Shown here piece by piece: positions 9,001-16,040 of a DNA stretch of 64,000 nucleotides. Location: positions 1 to 64,000 of the forward strand of contig DGWK01000008.1 of the NCBI GenBank assembly GCA_002395235.1, written 5' to 3'. Made by a program: the position numbers and the translations under genes. The notes under the pieces are model-generated. The model saw only the letters and a list, made by a program, of their open reading frames with translations. It ran no database searches and was not told the origin of the DNA. Source of the stretch: Lachnospiraceae bacterium UBA4260 (GTDB taxonomy: Bacteria > Bacillota > Clostridia > Lachnospirales > Lachnospiraceae). Position 1 is the stretch's first letter, and the number at the start of each line of letters is the position of its first letter.

Positions 9001-11797
9001 TCTTCTTTTCGACAGTCTTTTTTGCGCGTATAACCAGTTGATTGAGCGCGGGCAAATCCGCATATACAGAATGGAATTCTCCACCCACACTCATTTCCAT
9101 TGCTCCGGCCATTTGTACCCAACCGCAAGAAGTTCCACCAACGTTTGCTTTTGCATTACTGTTGGGTAGAAGCATCATACCGCCAGCCATTTGCATGGAC
9201 TTCAAGTTAGTCACGCTGGACATATTCCAAACTATTTGTCTCGATATCTGATCTGCTTCGAGATTCTTCTGTTTATCTTCTCCGGTCCAGTCAGTATTTG
9301 TATCCTTATATCCTGTCCCGTCATAATCCACACGGATTCGTTTCAGTTCAACGGTTGATGTCTCTTTAAAGTTGAATACTATTATTTGATCTTTTTTCTT
9401 CTTTATATTGAGGCCATCCGCTACCTGAATTGCATTAAGCAGATTATCCGCATTTAGATAAATAGTTGCATCGTCCGCAAACATGGTCGTATCAATATAC
9501 ACCTTGTCCTGACCAATGTATTTTTCTGTATTGAGAGTATCCTCTTTTGCAGCCATTTCTGCGGAAATCTGCTGCATATGACTAATCAAATTATTAACGG
9601 ATGAATCAATGGACGCCTTATCTCCCGAAACTTTTGTAACATAATTGTTTTTCGTATCATCTACCACACGATCCAACGAATCAGCTCCAACGTAAACAGC
9701 AGTGGGATGTTTTGTCTTATCTCCAATTACTAGTTCACTGCCTTCAGGAATATCTCCAACAAGGAATAACCCTGGATTTTCATAGTTTGGACCTGTAAGG
9801 TTTGAATCCAGATTCGCTGTCCCGGTAAATGTCTTTGTGGCAAGGTTTGTCTGGCTGTGAGCATTAATATGGATAGAGTCGGCAATTAATCCATAGTTAA
9901 TACCGTCGCCAAGCACATCAAACATATCATAGTCATTGGTAGGCTTTTTAATTGTTTCAAAATCTATAAGCTGTGTCACTGTTAATTTTGAGCCATCAGC
10001 ACTAGGGGTCTTATCCTGAATGCTTTCTTTCTTATAAGTAACACACCCTTTTTCATTGATCGCGTCCTCAAGAGAAAGGTTATCCTTATCAGAATAGATC
10101 AGATAAGCTGTACATTTCTCATTCCCGGTAAATTTTTCCACCTTGGTTCCGGATGCGGTTTTCCAAGGTTTTGCATCTGTACCGATGTTCTCGTACAGAT
10201 CATCCGCTTCAGTCTGCGTGATCTTTTCATAAACATAGGTGGTCTCTGTTGTGGCGTGCTTAACCTCAACCAGGACATAGTAATTATCTCCCGCTTCAAT
10301 CGTATCCTCGGGATCATACTGCACCTTTACGTTATAGGTCATGTCCTCTGACTCTTTCAGAGAAATGACATACTTGCCGTCCTCTTCTGCAGTACCGAGG
10401 AATCGGAAGCCTTCAAATGTATCAGAATATCCATCCTGTCCATTTATTACATTGTAGTAATTTTCGGCGCCCCATCCCTTTGCATACAATCTGAAAACAA
10501 GATTGTGTTTTTCCGGATCATATGCAGTTTTGTCTGCCTCATCCATGGTCTTTCCATCGTCCTTGAAGGTATAGAAGCCTTCAGAAGGGAAAGTAAAGGG
10601 CGTTGAGAAAGAAGCAGGTGCATTAATTCCTGCAGTCTGCCAGCCCGCTACGCTTTTGTCTTCCTTATCTGTAATATAGACAAGTACTCCGTAATTCTTC
10701 CAGCCGGGAAAAGCGGTGGAAATAGCCTGCGCGCTTGCCGGATCTGTTTCATTCTTCGCATACAGCCTGATCTCGCCATTGACCGGACCATTCGCAGCCA
10801 CCTTCCTCGGCGCTGCCAACGCGATCAGGGAAAGACCGTTCACCTTGAACTCGACGTTTCCGCCGTCGACGTCAATCTGCTCATTCTGGACGGATTCTAC
10901 AAGAATGTCATCTTTGCTGATCTCTTTTGCGTCTGCAGTTGTATCAACAGATTCTCTGACGGAGTCTGTAAGCGGAAGATGGAGGATCTCGAGATCCTGA
11001 TCCGCGGCATCATCCGTTTCAATCTGGTCACTCAGCTGGTTCTGCTTAAAAGAAAAGGTAATCTTTACTGCACCAAAATCAGGCTGATACTCAATGATCC
11101 TTCCGGTACCATTGCCCTCAGCATCCTTCTCCTCATACAGGAACGCCACGTCATAGAAGAGAGTATTCTCGGGAGTATACTCTTTCTCCTCTGAACTTTC
11201 ATTCAGCGCTTTCATATATGCGTTGTAATTGTAGTCCTCAGAAGATGCATAGACCGGAGTTACTGTGAGCTTTGCATCATCCGGGACTGCTTCCGCATTA
11301 TCCAGCACAGCGACGACATAAATATCATCGTCATCGTAATCATATATCTTCTGTTCACGGACTTCGACAGCTGCCGCTGCCTCGGTGGCTCCTTCAGAAG
11401 CCGAATCCGCCACGGTCGATTCTTCGGATGTATTGTGATCAGAAGACACTTCTTCCGCATTCTCCTCTGTCTCCGCATCAGAAACAGAAACGGCTTCTGC
11501 AGCATTTTCCTCAGCGTCGTCTTCGGAACCCTTTTCAGAGCCCTCTTCCTCCGCCTCGACGTTTTCTTCGACCTGAGCGTCAGACTGCTCAGACGATTCA
11601 TCGGATGCTTCGCCGGCGTCTTCTGTCAGGATTTCTTCCTGCTCAAGGGATTCTTCCTGGGCGGCTTCTTCTGTCTGTATTTGGACAGCTTCAGACTCAG
11701 TGCCCTTGGCAAATGCGGTGACAGAACTGCAGTTAAGAGTCATTGCACCTGCAAGAGCTATTGCCAGAAGTCTCCTCCCTAACGACTTTCTCAGCAT
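62..11797 (-). CDS. Giant sortase-anchored Cna-B repeat adhesin
   Basis: A 3911-residue surface protein. It starts with a signal peptide (MLRKSLGRRLLAIALAGAM, cleavage near AFA-KG), then an acidic Glu/Ser-rich stretch to about residue 145. Residues about 650-920 contain GGMMLLPNS and GGEFHSVY, which resemble choice-of-anchor A adhesin domains (inference). Three classical Cna-B domains follow (about 1180-1474; Lys in AKKAW, Glu in KETSGPAGY, Asn in TITNT). Then come 24 Cna-B domains of about 97-110 residues (about 1474-3866) that look like the SpyCatcher parent domain. The C-terminus has a sortase signal of the NTGD type (SSNTGDD), a hydrophobic segment and RRRRSAK. The family folds into a stiff rod locked by self-made isopeptide bonds; the tip probably binds host or matrix material. 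The start is set by AGGAGGG seven bases upstream. No sortase gene lies in the window. Confidence 0.93.
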   Translation of the reverse strand: MLRKSLGRRLLAIALAGAMTLNCSSVTAFAKGTESEAVQIQTEEAAQEESLEQEEILTEDAGEASDESSEQSDAQVEENVEAEEEGSEKGSEDDAEENAAEAVSVSDAETEENAEEVSSDHNTSEESTVADSASEGATEAAAAVEVREQKIYDYDDDDIYVVAVLDNAEAVPDDAKLTVTPVYASSEDYNYNAYMKALNESSEEKEYTPENTLFYDVAFLYEEKDAEGNGTGRIIEYQPDFGAVKITFSFKQNQLSDQIETDDAADQDLEILHLPLTDSVRESVDTTADAKEISKDDILVESVQNEQIDVDGGNVEFKVNGLSLIALAAPRKVAANGPVNGEIRLYAKNETDPASAQAISTAFPGWKNYGVLVYITDKEDKSVAGWQTAGINAPASFSTPFTFPSEGFYTFKDDGKTMDEADKTAYDPEKHNLVFRLYAKGWGAENYYNVINGQDGYSDTFEGFRFLGTAEEDGKYVISLKESEDMTYNVKVQYDPEDTIEAGDNYYVLVEVKHATTETTYVYEKITQTEADDLYENIGTDAKPWKTASGTKVEKFTGNEKCTAYLIYSDKDNLSLEDAINEKGCVTYKKESIQDKTPSADGSKLTVTQLIDFETIKKPTNDYDMFDVLGDGINYGLIADSIHINAHSQTNLATKTFTGTANLDSNLTGPNYENPGLFLVGDIPEGSELVIGDKTKHPTAVYVGADSLDRVVDDTKNNYVTKVSGDKASIDSSVNNLISHMQQISAEMAAKEDTLNTEKYIGQDKVYIDTTMFADDATIYLNADNLLNAIQVADGLNIKKKKDQIIVFNFKETSTVELKRIRVDYDGTGYKDTNTDWTGEDKQKNLEADQISRQIVWNMSSVTNLKSMQMAGGMMLLPNSNAKANVGGTSCGWVQMAGAMEMSVGGEFHSVYADLPALNQLVIRAKKTVEKKTPTKKQVFQFGIRKYDKDTKEFKTIKTLIDEEERDLVVTNNGGTITIPVTELSEGSNIFELYEIGAASGTEGSYETNTQKFYAQCDVKVSNKGESGVDVKIPGSVTYYAQFNEATGEPSEKLTKAATFDNTLKTTKLIIKKTVSGTDVKTDEFTFIITLEGDAVDGEYDSIGVAGISKVTFEGKKATVKLKAGDTLTIKGIPEGTKYTVEESKTLPKGYELESKEGDNGTITAKQDSTASFANKFKKATIDVTVTKAWLPSIPSGATVVFTLFKNNTATSKTVILDGTVDKDGETEPWKATFKDLPEMEGTSKINYTVRETTGYPGYTASTTEGVADGGTITNTLKTVDISAKKAWEPSAPEGAEVVFTLVKNGAATTQTVTLDGTVDENGESAAWTATFKNLPEYDGGDKITYTVKETSGPAGYTASTTEGVADGGTITNTLKTVDISAKKAWEPSAPEGAEVVFTLVKNGAATTQTVTLDGTVDENGESEAWTATFKNLPEYDGGDKITYTVKETSGPAGYTVSKTEGVADGETITNKQTKIKVSKREINGSEELPGAVIRILKGEEVIKEWTSGTTAQEITGLEVGTVYTLREITAPDGYTLAVDTTFSINPDGTINTTGSADGDTLLINDVKTKVKISKVDVTSQEEVAGATIQILDGNGNVVVLDGEELTWVSTDQGPHIIEGLKTDTEYTLHEKTAPAGYTVAADTKFTIGTDGTVRSDATKTEDDVLLVEDALTEVKISKIDIADGKEVAGAEIQILTSDGRVVDSWTSAVDDETTEDINEAIHVIKGLTTGVTYTLRETTAPDGYTVTADTTFTIDELGNVTSTGTEIRDGVILVADEKTVVKVSKVDIADSKEVAGAEIQILTSDGRVVDSWTSAVDDETTEDVNEAIHFVSGLKTGVTYTLRETVAPEGYAVTADTTFTIDSKGNVTSTDTKIEDGVLLVEDTKTSVKVSKVDIADSKEVAGAHIQIIEKDKDDQEHVVAEWDSTAQAHEVEGLKTGVTYTLRETVAPEGYAVTADTTFTIDKNGNVSSETTKIKDGVLLVEDAKTKVKVSKTDIANGKEVEGATIQILENGNVVEEWVSGKEAHEVEGLKTGVTYTLRETVAPKGYKITADTTFTIDERGNVTSETTKIKDGVLLVEDEKTSVKVSKVDVADGKEVEGAHIQIILKKGILDEETIVAEWDSTDKAHVVEGLEAGVTYILRETVAPDGYTVATETKFSIDEDGNVKSSGSVSEDGVLLVEDAKTVVKVSKVDIAGGKELEGATIQIIEKNEDGAETIAEEWISGKDAHAVEGLKTGVEYTLRETVAPDGYAVTADTTFTIDEKGKVTSKDTKIKDGVLLVEDAKTKVKVSKTDIADGKELEGAHIQVIDKDGNIVDEWDSVKKAHEIEGLLTGVEYTLRETVAPDGYTVTTDIKLSLDKSGKVTSSGPVTTDGMLLINDTKTKISVSKVDIADGNELEGAQIQIVEKDKDGQETIVEKWTSGKEAHEIEGLKTGVEYILRETVAPEGYTVAAETTFTINDKGEVKSTATVTSDGVILVEDAKTKISVSKVDIADAKELEGAHIQIIEKGVLSEKVITEWDSTTEPHVVEGLKTGVEYILRETVAPDGYTVTSDTRFTIDEKGKVTSTGTISEDGVLLVEDTKTKVSVSKTDIADGEELEGATIQILEKGEVIEEWVSGKEPHVIEGLKTGVEYTLKETVAPDGYSVTTNTTFTIDENGKVKTTGTISEDGVLLVEDSKTKVKVSKTDIADGKEVEGATIQIIEKDAEGKEKVVEEWTSGKKAHEVEGLKTGVEYTLRETVAPEGYTVTTDTTFTIDEKGKVTSTGTISEDGVLLVEDAKTKISVSKTDIADGKEVEGAKIRIIEKDEEGNEKVVEEWTSGKEAHEIEGLKTGVEYTLRETVAPEGYTVTTDTTFTIDETGKVTSTGTISEDGVLLVEDEKTKVSVSKTDVADGEELEGAHIQIILKEGIFGKETIIEEWDSTKEAHVVEGLKTGVEYILRETVAPDGYTVTTDTKFSIDETGKVTSTGTVTEDGVLLVEDTKTKVSVSKVDIADGEELEGAHIQILDSEGNVVEEWDSTKEAHEIEGLKTGEEYTLHETVAPEGYTVTTDTTFTIDEKGKVTSTGSTTTDEEGNTVLLVEDAKTKVSVSKTDIADGKELEGAHIQILDSEGNVVEEWDSTKEAHEIEGLKTGVTYTLKETVAPDGYTVTSETTFTIDEKGKVTSTGSQTEDGTLLINDAKTRISVSKVDIADGEEIAGATIQIVDAEGNVVEEWVSTEEAHVIEGLKTGVEYTLKETAAPDGYTVAAETTFTIDEKGNVTTTASVSSDGTLLVEDAKTKISVSKVDIADGEELEGAHIQIIDSEGNVVEEWDSTKEAHEIEGLKTGEEYTLRETVAPEGYTVTTDTTFTIDEKGNVTSTGSVTEDGVLLVEDEKTKISVSKVDIADGEELEGAHIQIIDSEGNVVEEWDSTKEAHEIEGLKTGEEYTLRETVAPEGYTVTTDTTFTIDEKGNVTSTGSVTEDGVLLVEDEKTKISVSKVDIADGKELEGAHIQIIDKDGNVVEEWDSTKEAHEIEGLKTGEEYTLRETVAPEGYTVTTDTTFTIDEKGKVTSTGTISEDGVLLVEDAKTKVKVSKVDIADGKEVEGARIQIIDKDGKVVEEWTSTKEAHEIEGLKTGEEYTLRETVAPDGYTVTTDTKFSIDEKGEVTSTGSISENGVLLVEDAKTVVKVSKVDVADGKELEGAHIQIIVKEGLFGKERVVEEWDSTKEAHEVIGLKTGVQYILRETVAPEGYAVTTDTKFTIDENGKVTSTGTVSADGVMLVEDAKTVVKVSKVDIADGKELEGAKIQLLENGVVIDEWVSGKEPHVITGLKTEVEYTLRETVAPEGYELTTDTTFIIDKYGVVTATGSKVEDGVILIEDARKGEKPHKKTKDSSNTGDDANAMLWLLLALGASGSLYCVARRRRSAK
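203..7375 (-). repeat. Array of 24 tandem Cna-B coding repeats
   Basis: Within the adhesin gene I count 24 successive units of about 291-330 bp, each beginning with a codon block for VSK[VT]DIADG, passing through L[RK]ETVAPEGY and ending in LL[VI]xDxKT. Lys of SK, Glu of ETVAPxGY and Asp of the last strand are present in every unit. The first two units are the most diverged. Units three and four carry a longer loop (VDDETTED). Confidence 0.9.
1376..1957 (-). repeat. Two adjacent Cna-B units identical in protein only
   Basis: Units 19 (1667-1957) and 20 (1376-1666) are 291 bp each and encode the same 97 residues. The DNA differs at about twenty positions by hand count, all of them silent. Confidence 0.85.
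7376..7963 (-). repeat. Near-identical duplicated classical Cna-B domain
   Basis: Two 294-bp copies (7376-7669 and 7670-7963) encode the second and third classical Cna-B domains. They are almost identical in DNA as well as protein, so they look like a much younger duplication than most of the 24-unit array. Confidence 0.85.
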
Positions 11798-11902
11798 ATT
11801 TCCCTCCTTTACGTGAGTCTGCGATGAACAGATCCGCTGTCAGACTGAAATTTCATCTGTCAAACTGTGCCGATCCGACCTCGCGACTGATTGTTGTTTC
11901 TA

Positions 11903-11930
11903 TATATACAAAAAGGCATTTTACCTTGAA
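11903..11930 (-). promoter_or_regulatory. Possible adhesin promoter
   Basis: On the minus strand TTCAAG, 16 bases, then TATATA, about 105 bases upstream of the adhesin start codon. The -35 box is weak, so this is tentative. Confidence 0.35.
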
Positions 11931-11983
11931 TTGCCTCCCTCGATCTCTGTCCCGGGTGACTGTTACATTTCGGCTTTGCCCAT

Positions 11984-12009
11984 AAAAAAAGTGACCTTCC
12001 GGTCACTTT
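11984..12009 (-). terminator. Rho-independent terminator
   Basis: On the minus strand AAAGTGACC, loop GGAA, GGTCACTTT then further T residues. It lies between the Nudix gene at 12380 and the adhesin, so it would end transcripts from the Nudix side. Confidence 0.75.
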
Positions 12010-12379
12010 ACCTGTACTTTCTGTTCTGTATTTACTATTTTTACATAGTAAGCGTTAAATAAAAAATGTGATGAGACTCATGACCTCCGAAGCGCCCTTG
12101 CTCCGGTGTCCGATCACACATATTTTATGGAACTATACTTCCGCCTAAGATGTAAATATTTGCCAGCAATACAGAATCTAGTTGCACAAGTTCGTGTAAC
12201 CGGATGTTTAGTGAATATCATCACATCAAATCAGTTTGAGCTAATTTTTAAGCGATTCGTCTCACACATGAAATCTTTTTGTAATAATCTCTGCACAATT
12301 ATACCACATTATTTTGGGTTATCAACCCAAATGGGTGAAATCTCTTGTGTTTCCTTCCCTGAGAGGTGTATTTTTTCGT
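12010..12379. other. AT-rich intergenic stretch
   Basis: No coding signal with a ribosome binding site, RNA gene or repeat was recognised here. A 102-codon plus-strand frame crosses it but has no ribosome binding site and no family resemblance. Confidence 0.6.
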
Positions 12380-12877
12380 TTAAAAGTTATATACACCGTC
12401 AAAAAATCCATTGAGAAATGCCTGCGCCAGGGACTTATCCCTGATATTGGCCCGCGCCTCACCGACGCTGAACCACTTCCAGGCGTCGATCTCCGAGTTG
12501 GGATGGGGCTCCCCTTCTTCCACGATCGCCGTGAAATTCAGCATCAGCGTATTGGACGGAGCAAAATAGTGACTTCTGTTAAAATGGCACTCCAGCACCT
12601 GCAGTCCCATCTCTTCTCCAATTTCGCGCTTTACGGCGTCCTCCGCGTCTTCTCCCTTGTTGACATATCCCGCCACAAGGATGTAGGAGTCCCTTCCGTA
12701 CTGCTTGATCAGAAGTACCTTATCCAGCTCTTTGTTCATGACGATCATGCTGACCGCCGTGTTGTAGACGGGAAATCTGAACTCTTTGCATTCAGGACAG
12801 TAGGGGACCATCCCCTCTCCCATCAGATATTTGTCGTCCAGCTTGTGGCCGCAGTGCATACAATACTTCATTTCCAT
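12380..12877 (-). CDS. Nudix hydrolase with N-terminal zinc ribbon
   Basis: 165 residues. The N-terminus is a four-cysteine zinc ribbon (CMHCGH near residue 6, CPEC near 27). A complete Nudix box follows at about 69-91: G, five residues, E, seven residues, REIGEEMGL. This arrangement is that of NADH/NAD-cap pyrophosphatases of the NudC type, although the protein is shorter than E. coli NudC because the extra N-terminal domain is missing. Likely role is hydrolysis of a nucleoside-diphosphate linkage in the cytoplasm; the exact substrate cannot be read from the sequence. GGAGAG precedes the ATG. It stands alone, with a gene for a 61-residue protein upstream on the same strand. Confidence 0.85.
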   Translation of the reverse strand: MEMKYCMHCGHKLDDKYLMGEGMVPYCPECKEFRFPVYNTAVSMIVMNKELDKVLLIKQYGRDSYILVAGYVNKGEDAEDAVKREIGEEMGLQVLECHFNRSHYFAPSNTLMLNFTAIVEEGEPHPNSEIDAWKWFSVGEARANIRDKSLAQAFLNGFFDGVYNF

Positions 12878-12924
12878 GATTCAGTCTCTCCAATCTGATT
12901 TTCCGGGGTGCTGAATTAAGTAAC

Positions 12925-12952
12925 AAAAAAAGAGCGTCGGCATTGGACGCCC
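12925..12952 (-). terminator. Rho-independent terminator after the 61-aa gene
   Basis: Minus strand GGGCGTC, loop, GACGCTC (one G-T pair) followed by seven T. The stem forms well only in minus-strand RNA, which fits the gene ending at 12972. Confidence 0.7.
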
Positions 12953-12971
12953 TTTTGATGTCTTCAGCCCA

Positions 12972-13157
12972 TCATTTCCCGCTTTTCTGAGCGCCGGGTT
13001 TCAGAATCTGAAGGATACTCCCAATAGCCTCTAGCGCGCCGCGGCGCTTCTGCAGCATTTTCCGGGAATCAAGTTTGGCTTTTTCCAACGTGCTGGCAGT
13101 CTTGCCGGCGTCCGTTGCCGCAGTCCCCTCGAAACTATAGAGTTCTGTATACATCAT
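12972..13157 (-). CDS. Small basic protein of unknown function
   Basis: 61 residues, rich in Lys and Arg, without Cys, signal peptide or membrane segment. A central run (EKAKLDSRKMLQKRRG) is likely an amphipathic helix. I do not recognise a family. That it is a real gene is supported by a GGAGG eight bases before the first of two ATGs, a consensus promoter with 17-base spacing just upstream, and its own terminator. It is therefore a monocistronic unit between the Nudix gene and the C39-like peptidase. Helical, charged proteins of this size often bind nucleic acid or a larger partner, but nothing here proves either. Confidence 0.7.
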   Translation of the reverse strand: MMYTELYSFEGTAATDAGKTASTLEKAKLDSRKMLQKRRGALEAIGSILQILKPGAQKSGK

Positions 13158-13200
13158 GTTACATTTCCTCCGGTTGGCAGTTACTCTTTAACTGTTTCTA

Positions 13201-13229
13201 ATCATAACATTTTTGTAACAATTTGTAAA
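13201..13229 (-). promoter_or_regulatory. Sigma-A type promoter of the 61-aa gene
   Basis: On the minus strand TTTACA, 17 bases, TATGAT. The expected start of transcription is near 13194, giving a leader of about 37 bases. Confidence 0.7.
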
Positions 13230-13266
13230 GAATTTTAAATACTTTGCGATCAGCTTTTTTTCGCCC

Positions 13267-13848
13267 TTATTTTTGACGGATCACTGTACAAAATGCAAAT
13301 AATTCTTCTCCTGCCGGCAGGTCGTGGATTCTGCTGATCCAGCCGTCTGCCATTCGGAGCATGAGTCTGCCGTCTCTCACGCTGTAGCCGTAGCACAGCA
13401 TGTGGTGGTTTCCGTAAACAGGATGTCTGTGCACCTCCATATACAGGATCGAACCTCGATCCAGTTCTCTGCAGATCCTTCCGGTCGTCGCGGGAAAGGG
13501 ACCGCTCACCGAAAAGCCCTTGATGCCGTATTCCTTCAGGCTCCTTCGGATCATAAAGGGAACCAGCAGGTCGGACGTCCCGCCGAACACTTTCATGAAA
13601 TCGGCGTTGAAATAGATCAGGCGCCTCCCTCCGATCCGCGCGATCCTTCGGAACACATTCTCCGGCTTATCCGCGATGGTTCTTCCGCTTCGCGCGGCCA
13701 GCGTGTAGACCAGGTTCGTGATCGCCGTCGGCCCGCAATGTCTTCTGTAGGCGCGGTCCAGTTTGGCGAACTGCCCTGTCGTAAAGCTGTATTCATTTCC
13801 CTTCCAGCAGGCGCTCCCTCGGTCTGCACTCAGTGTTTCTTTGAACAA
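13267..13848 (-). CDS. C39-like papain-fold peptidase
   Basis: 193 residues. HCGPTAITN near residue 38 supplies the probable catalytic Cys, and GNHHMLCYGY near 147 supplies the His; this order and spacing match C39-like papain-fold enzymes. No signal peptide is seen. The only start that covers the domain is TTG at 13848, six bases after the stop codon of the upstream 3D-domain gene, so translation is probably coupled to it. No good Shine-Dalgarno sequence is visible apart from AAAAAG over the stop. Substrate unknown. It could act on a peptide made by the same operon or on cell wall peptides. Low expression or an inactive pseudo-enzyme cannot be excluded. Confidence 0.65.
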   Translation of the reverse strand: MFKETLSADRGSACWKGNEYSFTTGQFAKLDRAYRRHCGPTAITNLVYTLAARSGRTIADKPENVFRRIARIGGRRLIYFNADFMKVFGGTSDLLVPFMIRRSLKEYGIKGFSVSGPFPATTGRICRELDRGSILYMEVHRHPVYGNHHMLCYGYSVRDGRLMLRMADGWISRIHDLPAGEELFAFCTVIRQK

Positions 13849-13854
13849 GTCTTT

Positions 13855-14892
13855 TTACCATGTAACTGCAATATCGAGCTGATGGGGATTGCCGGCGGCA
13901 AATCCGCCCGTATCCACGACGATACACGTTCCAAGGCTGCACTCCACAAGAGAACCGAAGGGATGGACGCCCAGATTCGCGGCGCACATGATGTAGTCTC
14001 CGAACATCTTGCAGCCGTCATTTCTGACCCAGACTTCGTAATAATATCCTCGGCGGTTCATGTTTCTGACGCAGCCGCTCATATTGAGGTTGTAATAAGT
14101 TTCCTTTCCGGAAGGGCCGTACACAGATCCCTTGCTGCGGGAAAGTACAGGGCCGTTCCAGTTCATGCTTCTGGTCTGGCTTGCGAGTTCCGCCCTGCGC
14201 TCATCCTTGACCGCCTGGGCCCAGTCTTCTTTGCCCTCGGAGACCTTCTCTACGATCGTCTCCTCCTGCTCCATCTTGCTCTGCGCTTCGTTTTCTTCTT
14301 TCCTGATATCGTCCGCTTTGAGAGCCTCGATCTGCGCCTGCTCCCTTGTGATGAGACCACTGTCGATATAGCCGATGGTCCCGCCGTAGGTCACTTCCCA
14401 GTACTTCAGGTCGCTGCTTCCCGTGAGATGGATCGATGAATATTTTTCCAAAGAGATGAGATCTTCCGCGTCATCGGAAGGCTCCGCTTTTATCGCAGCC
14501 GCATCCAGAAGGTAGACGATCGCGTCTTCCTTAATGAACTGGTAGGTGCTGTCGAAGGCCGCCCCGATCGTGCTCTTTGTCATCTCGGCGTCGCCGGACT
14601 CCGGAGCCTGCATGGCCTCCTCTGCTCCGACCGCCGCCACTGCCGATTCTTCCGCCGGCGTTATATTGGTGACGCCAAGGTCCGCATTGTCGATGGCCTG
14701 CGCCGTCTCCGGCGCGATCACATTGCCGGCCGCATCCGTTACTGCTTCCTCCTGCGCCTGCTCCTGCTCGATCTCGACAGCCTGCGCCGTGCTGGCCCCT
14801 TCTCCGGATGTCTCCGAAGCATTGACAGCCATACCGCCCACAGTTATCACAATCGCCGCCGACAGGCAGAGTGAAAGTATCCTCTTTTTCAT
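13855..14892 (-). CDS. Secreted SH3-like and 3D-domain cell wall protein
   Basis: 345 residues from ATG 14892, chosen because GGAGG lies six bases before it; a longer frame to 14934 lacks a ribosome binding site. A signal peptide (MKKRILSLCLSAAIVITVGGM) is followed by an Ala/Glu-rich linker, an SH3-like segment near residues 130-190 (YWEVTYGGTIGYIDSG), a charged helix, and a C-terminal 3D domain with VVDTGGFAAGN and LDIAVTW, where the conserved aspartates sit. 3D domains belong to the double-psi barrel of RpfB/MltA-like muralytic enzymes. Likely role is peptidoglycan binding and turnover outside the cell. The C39-like peptidase gene follows directly. Confidence 0.8.
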   Translation of the reverse strand: MKKRILSLCLSAAIVITVGGMAVNASETSGEGASTAQAVEIEQEQAQEEAVTDAAGNVIAPETAQAIDNADLGVTNITPAEESAVAAVGAEEAMQAPESGDAEMTKSTIGAAFDSTYQFIKEDAIVYLLDAAAIKAEPSDDAEDLISLEKYSSIHLTGSSDLKYWEVTYGGTIGYIDSGLITREQAQIEALKADDIRKEENEAQSKMEQEETIVEKVSEGKEDWAQAVKDERRAELASQTRSMNWNGPVLSRSKGSVYGPSGKETYYNLNMSGCVRNMNRRGYYYEVWVRNDGCKMFGDYIMCAANLGVHPFGSLVECSLGTCIVVDTGGFAAGNPHQLDIAVTW

Positions 14893-15084
14893 AAATCCTC
14901 CAAATTGTATCTGCAATTCACATATCTTAGTCAAAACATAGGTATTTTATCATGCAGATATCAAAAATGTCGGATTTTGCTTTTTCTTAAGATTATTTCA
15001 TAGAATGTTTATAAACTGTCGCTATTTTGACCGTTTTCCGGCTCTGCTCACTTGATTCTTTGTGCTTTTTTTCGAAAAGCGAGA

Positions 15085-15996
15085 TCACTTGGCCGCTTCC
15101 GCCACCCCGGCCGAATCGACATGCACGTCCATCTGCGGATAGGGAATCTTGATGCCTTCCGCGTCAAACTGCAGCTTGATCTCCTCCGTGATATACCACT
15201 TGGCCTTGAGATATTCGGAACCGGGCACCCAGCCGAACGCCTCAACCACAACGGCGCTGTCTCCCAGACTGCTGATGTGCACATCCACTCCCTTGTCGGC
15301 GATTACGGACGGACAGCTCAGGTAGACCCGCTCCATAACTTCCTTGGCCTTTTTCAGGTCGGAGTCGTAACTGATCCCGACCGACAGGTCCAGCCGTCTC
15401 TCGGACATGGCCGACGCGTCAAAGACAGCCGAATTGGAGAGCGACCCGTTGGGAATGGTCAGGACCCGGTTGTCGATCGTCGTGATGGACGTGTACACCA
15501 GGCCGATCTCCTTCACCGTTCCGTCCCCGAACGTAGTTGACACATAGTCCCCCACTTTGAAGGGCTTCATGAGAAGGATCAGAATACCGCCCGCCACATT
15601 GGCCAGGCTCCCCTGCAGGGACATACTGATCGCCAGGCCGGCCGCGCCCAGTACTGTGACGATCGAAGCCGTGTTGACTCCGAGCTGTCCGACGATCATG
15701 AAAACAAGAAACACATACAGGAGCACTCTCGCGACTGACATCAGGAAGTTCGAGACGCCCACATCGATGGAAGTGTGCTTCAGGAACTTGTCCAGCAGCT
15801 TTAAGAGAAAACTGATCAGCTTTCTTCCAATAATATAGATGATCAGTGCGACGATGATATTAAAGATCAGTGTCTGCAGCGCGGGCATGATCGAAGCCAT
15901 AAGTTTCTCCAGGTTTGACGGCGTCAGCTCCGTGACGTCAATGTTTGGCAGTTCGCCGTCGTCCGTCCACCCGCGCAGATACACAGAATAGTTCAT
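15085..15996 (-). CDS. mscS: Small-conductance mechanosensitive channel MscS
   Basis: 303 residues, the usual length. Three membrane helices (about 40-62, 85-105, 112-140); the third is the pore helix with the Gly/Ala pattern GAAGLAISMSLQGSLANVAGG, shown here only to the first motif of the family, followed by PFKVGDYV of the beta domain and a cytoplasmic alpha/beta vestibule ending at residue 300. The channel opens on membrane tension and releases solutes on osmotic downshock. AAAGGAA lies 11 bases before the ATG. It is monocistronic by spacing. Confidence 0.93.
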   Translation of the reverse strand: MNYSVYLRGWTDDGELPNIDVTELTPSNLEKLMASIMPALQTLIFNIIVALIIYIIGRKLISFLLKLLDKFLKHTSIDVGVSNFLMSVARVLLYVFLVFMIVGQLGVNTASIVTVLGAAGLAISMSLQGSLANVAGGILILLMKPFKVGDYVSTTFGDGTVKEIGLVYTSITTIDNRVLTIPNGSLSNSAVFDASAMSERRLDLSVGISYDSDLKKAKEVMERVYLSCPSVIADKGVDVHISSLGDSAVVVEAFGWVPGSEYLKAKWYITEEIKLQFDAEGIKIPYPQMDVHVDSAGVAEAAK

Positions 15997-16040
15997 ATTA
16001 TAATAGTTCCTTTCTAAAGCGCCCTTTTCCGGCGCTGTCC

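Noticed and set aside
12106..12414. 102-codon plus-strand frame
   Set aside because: AT-rich, no ribosome binding site, overlaps the end of the Nudix gene, composition unlike coding DNA.
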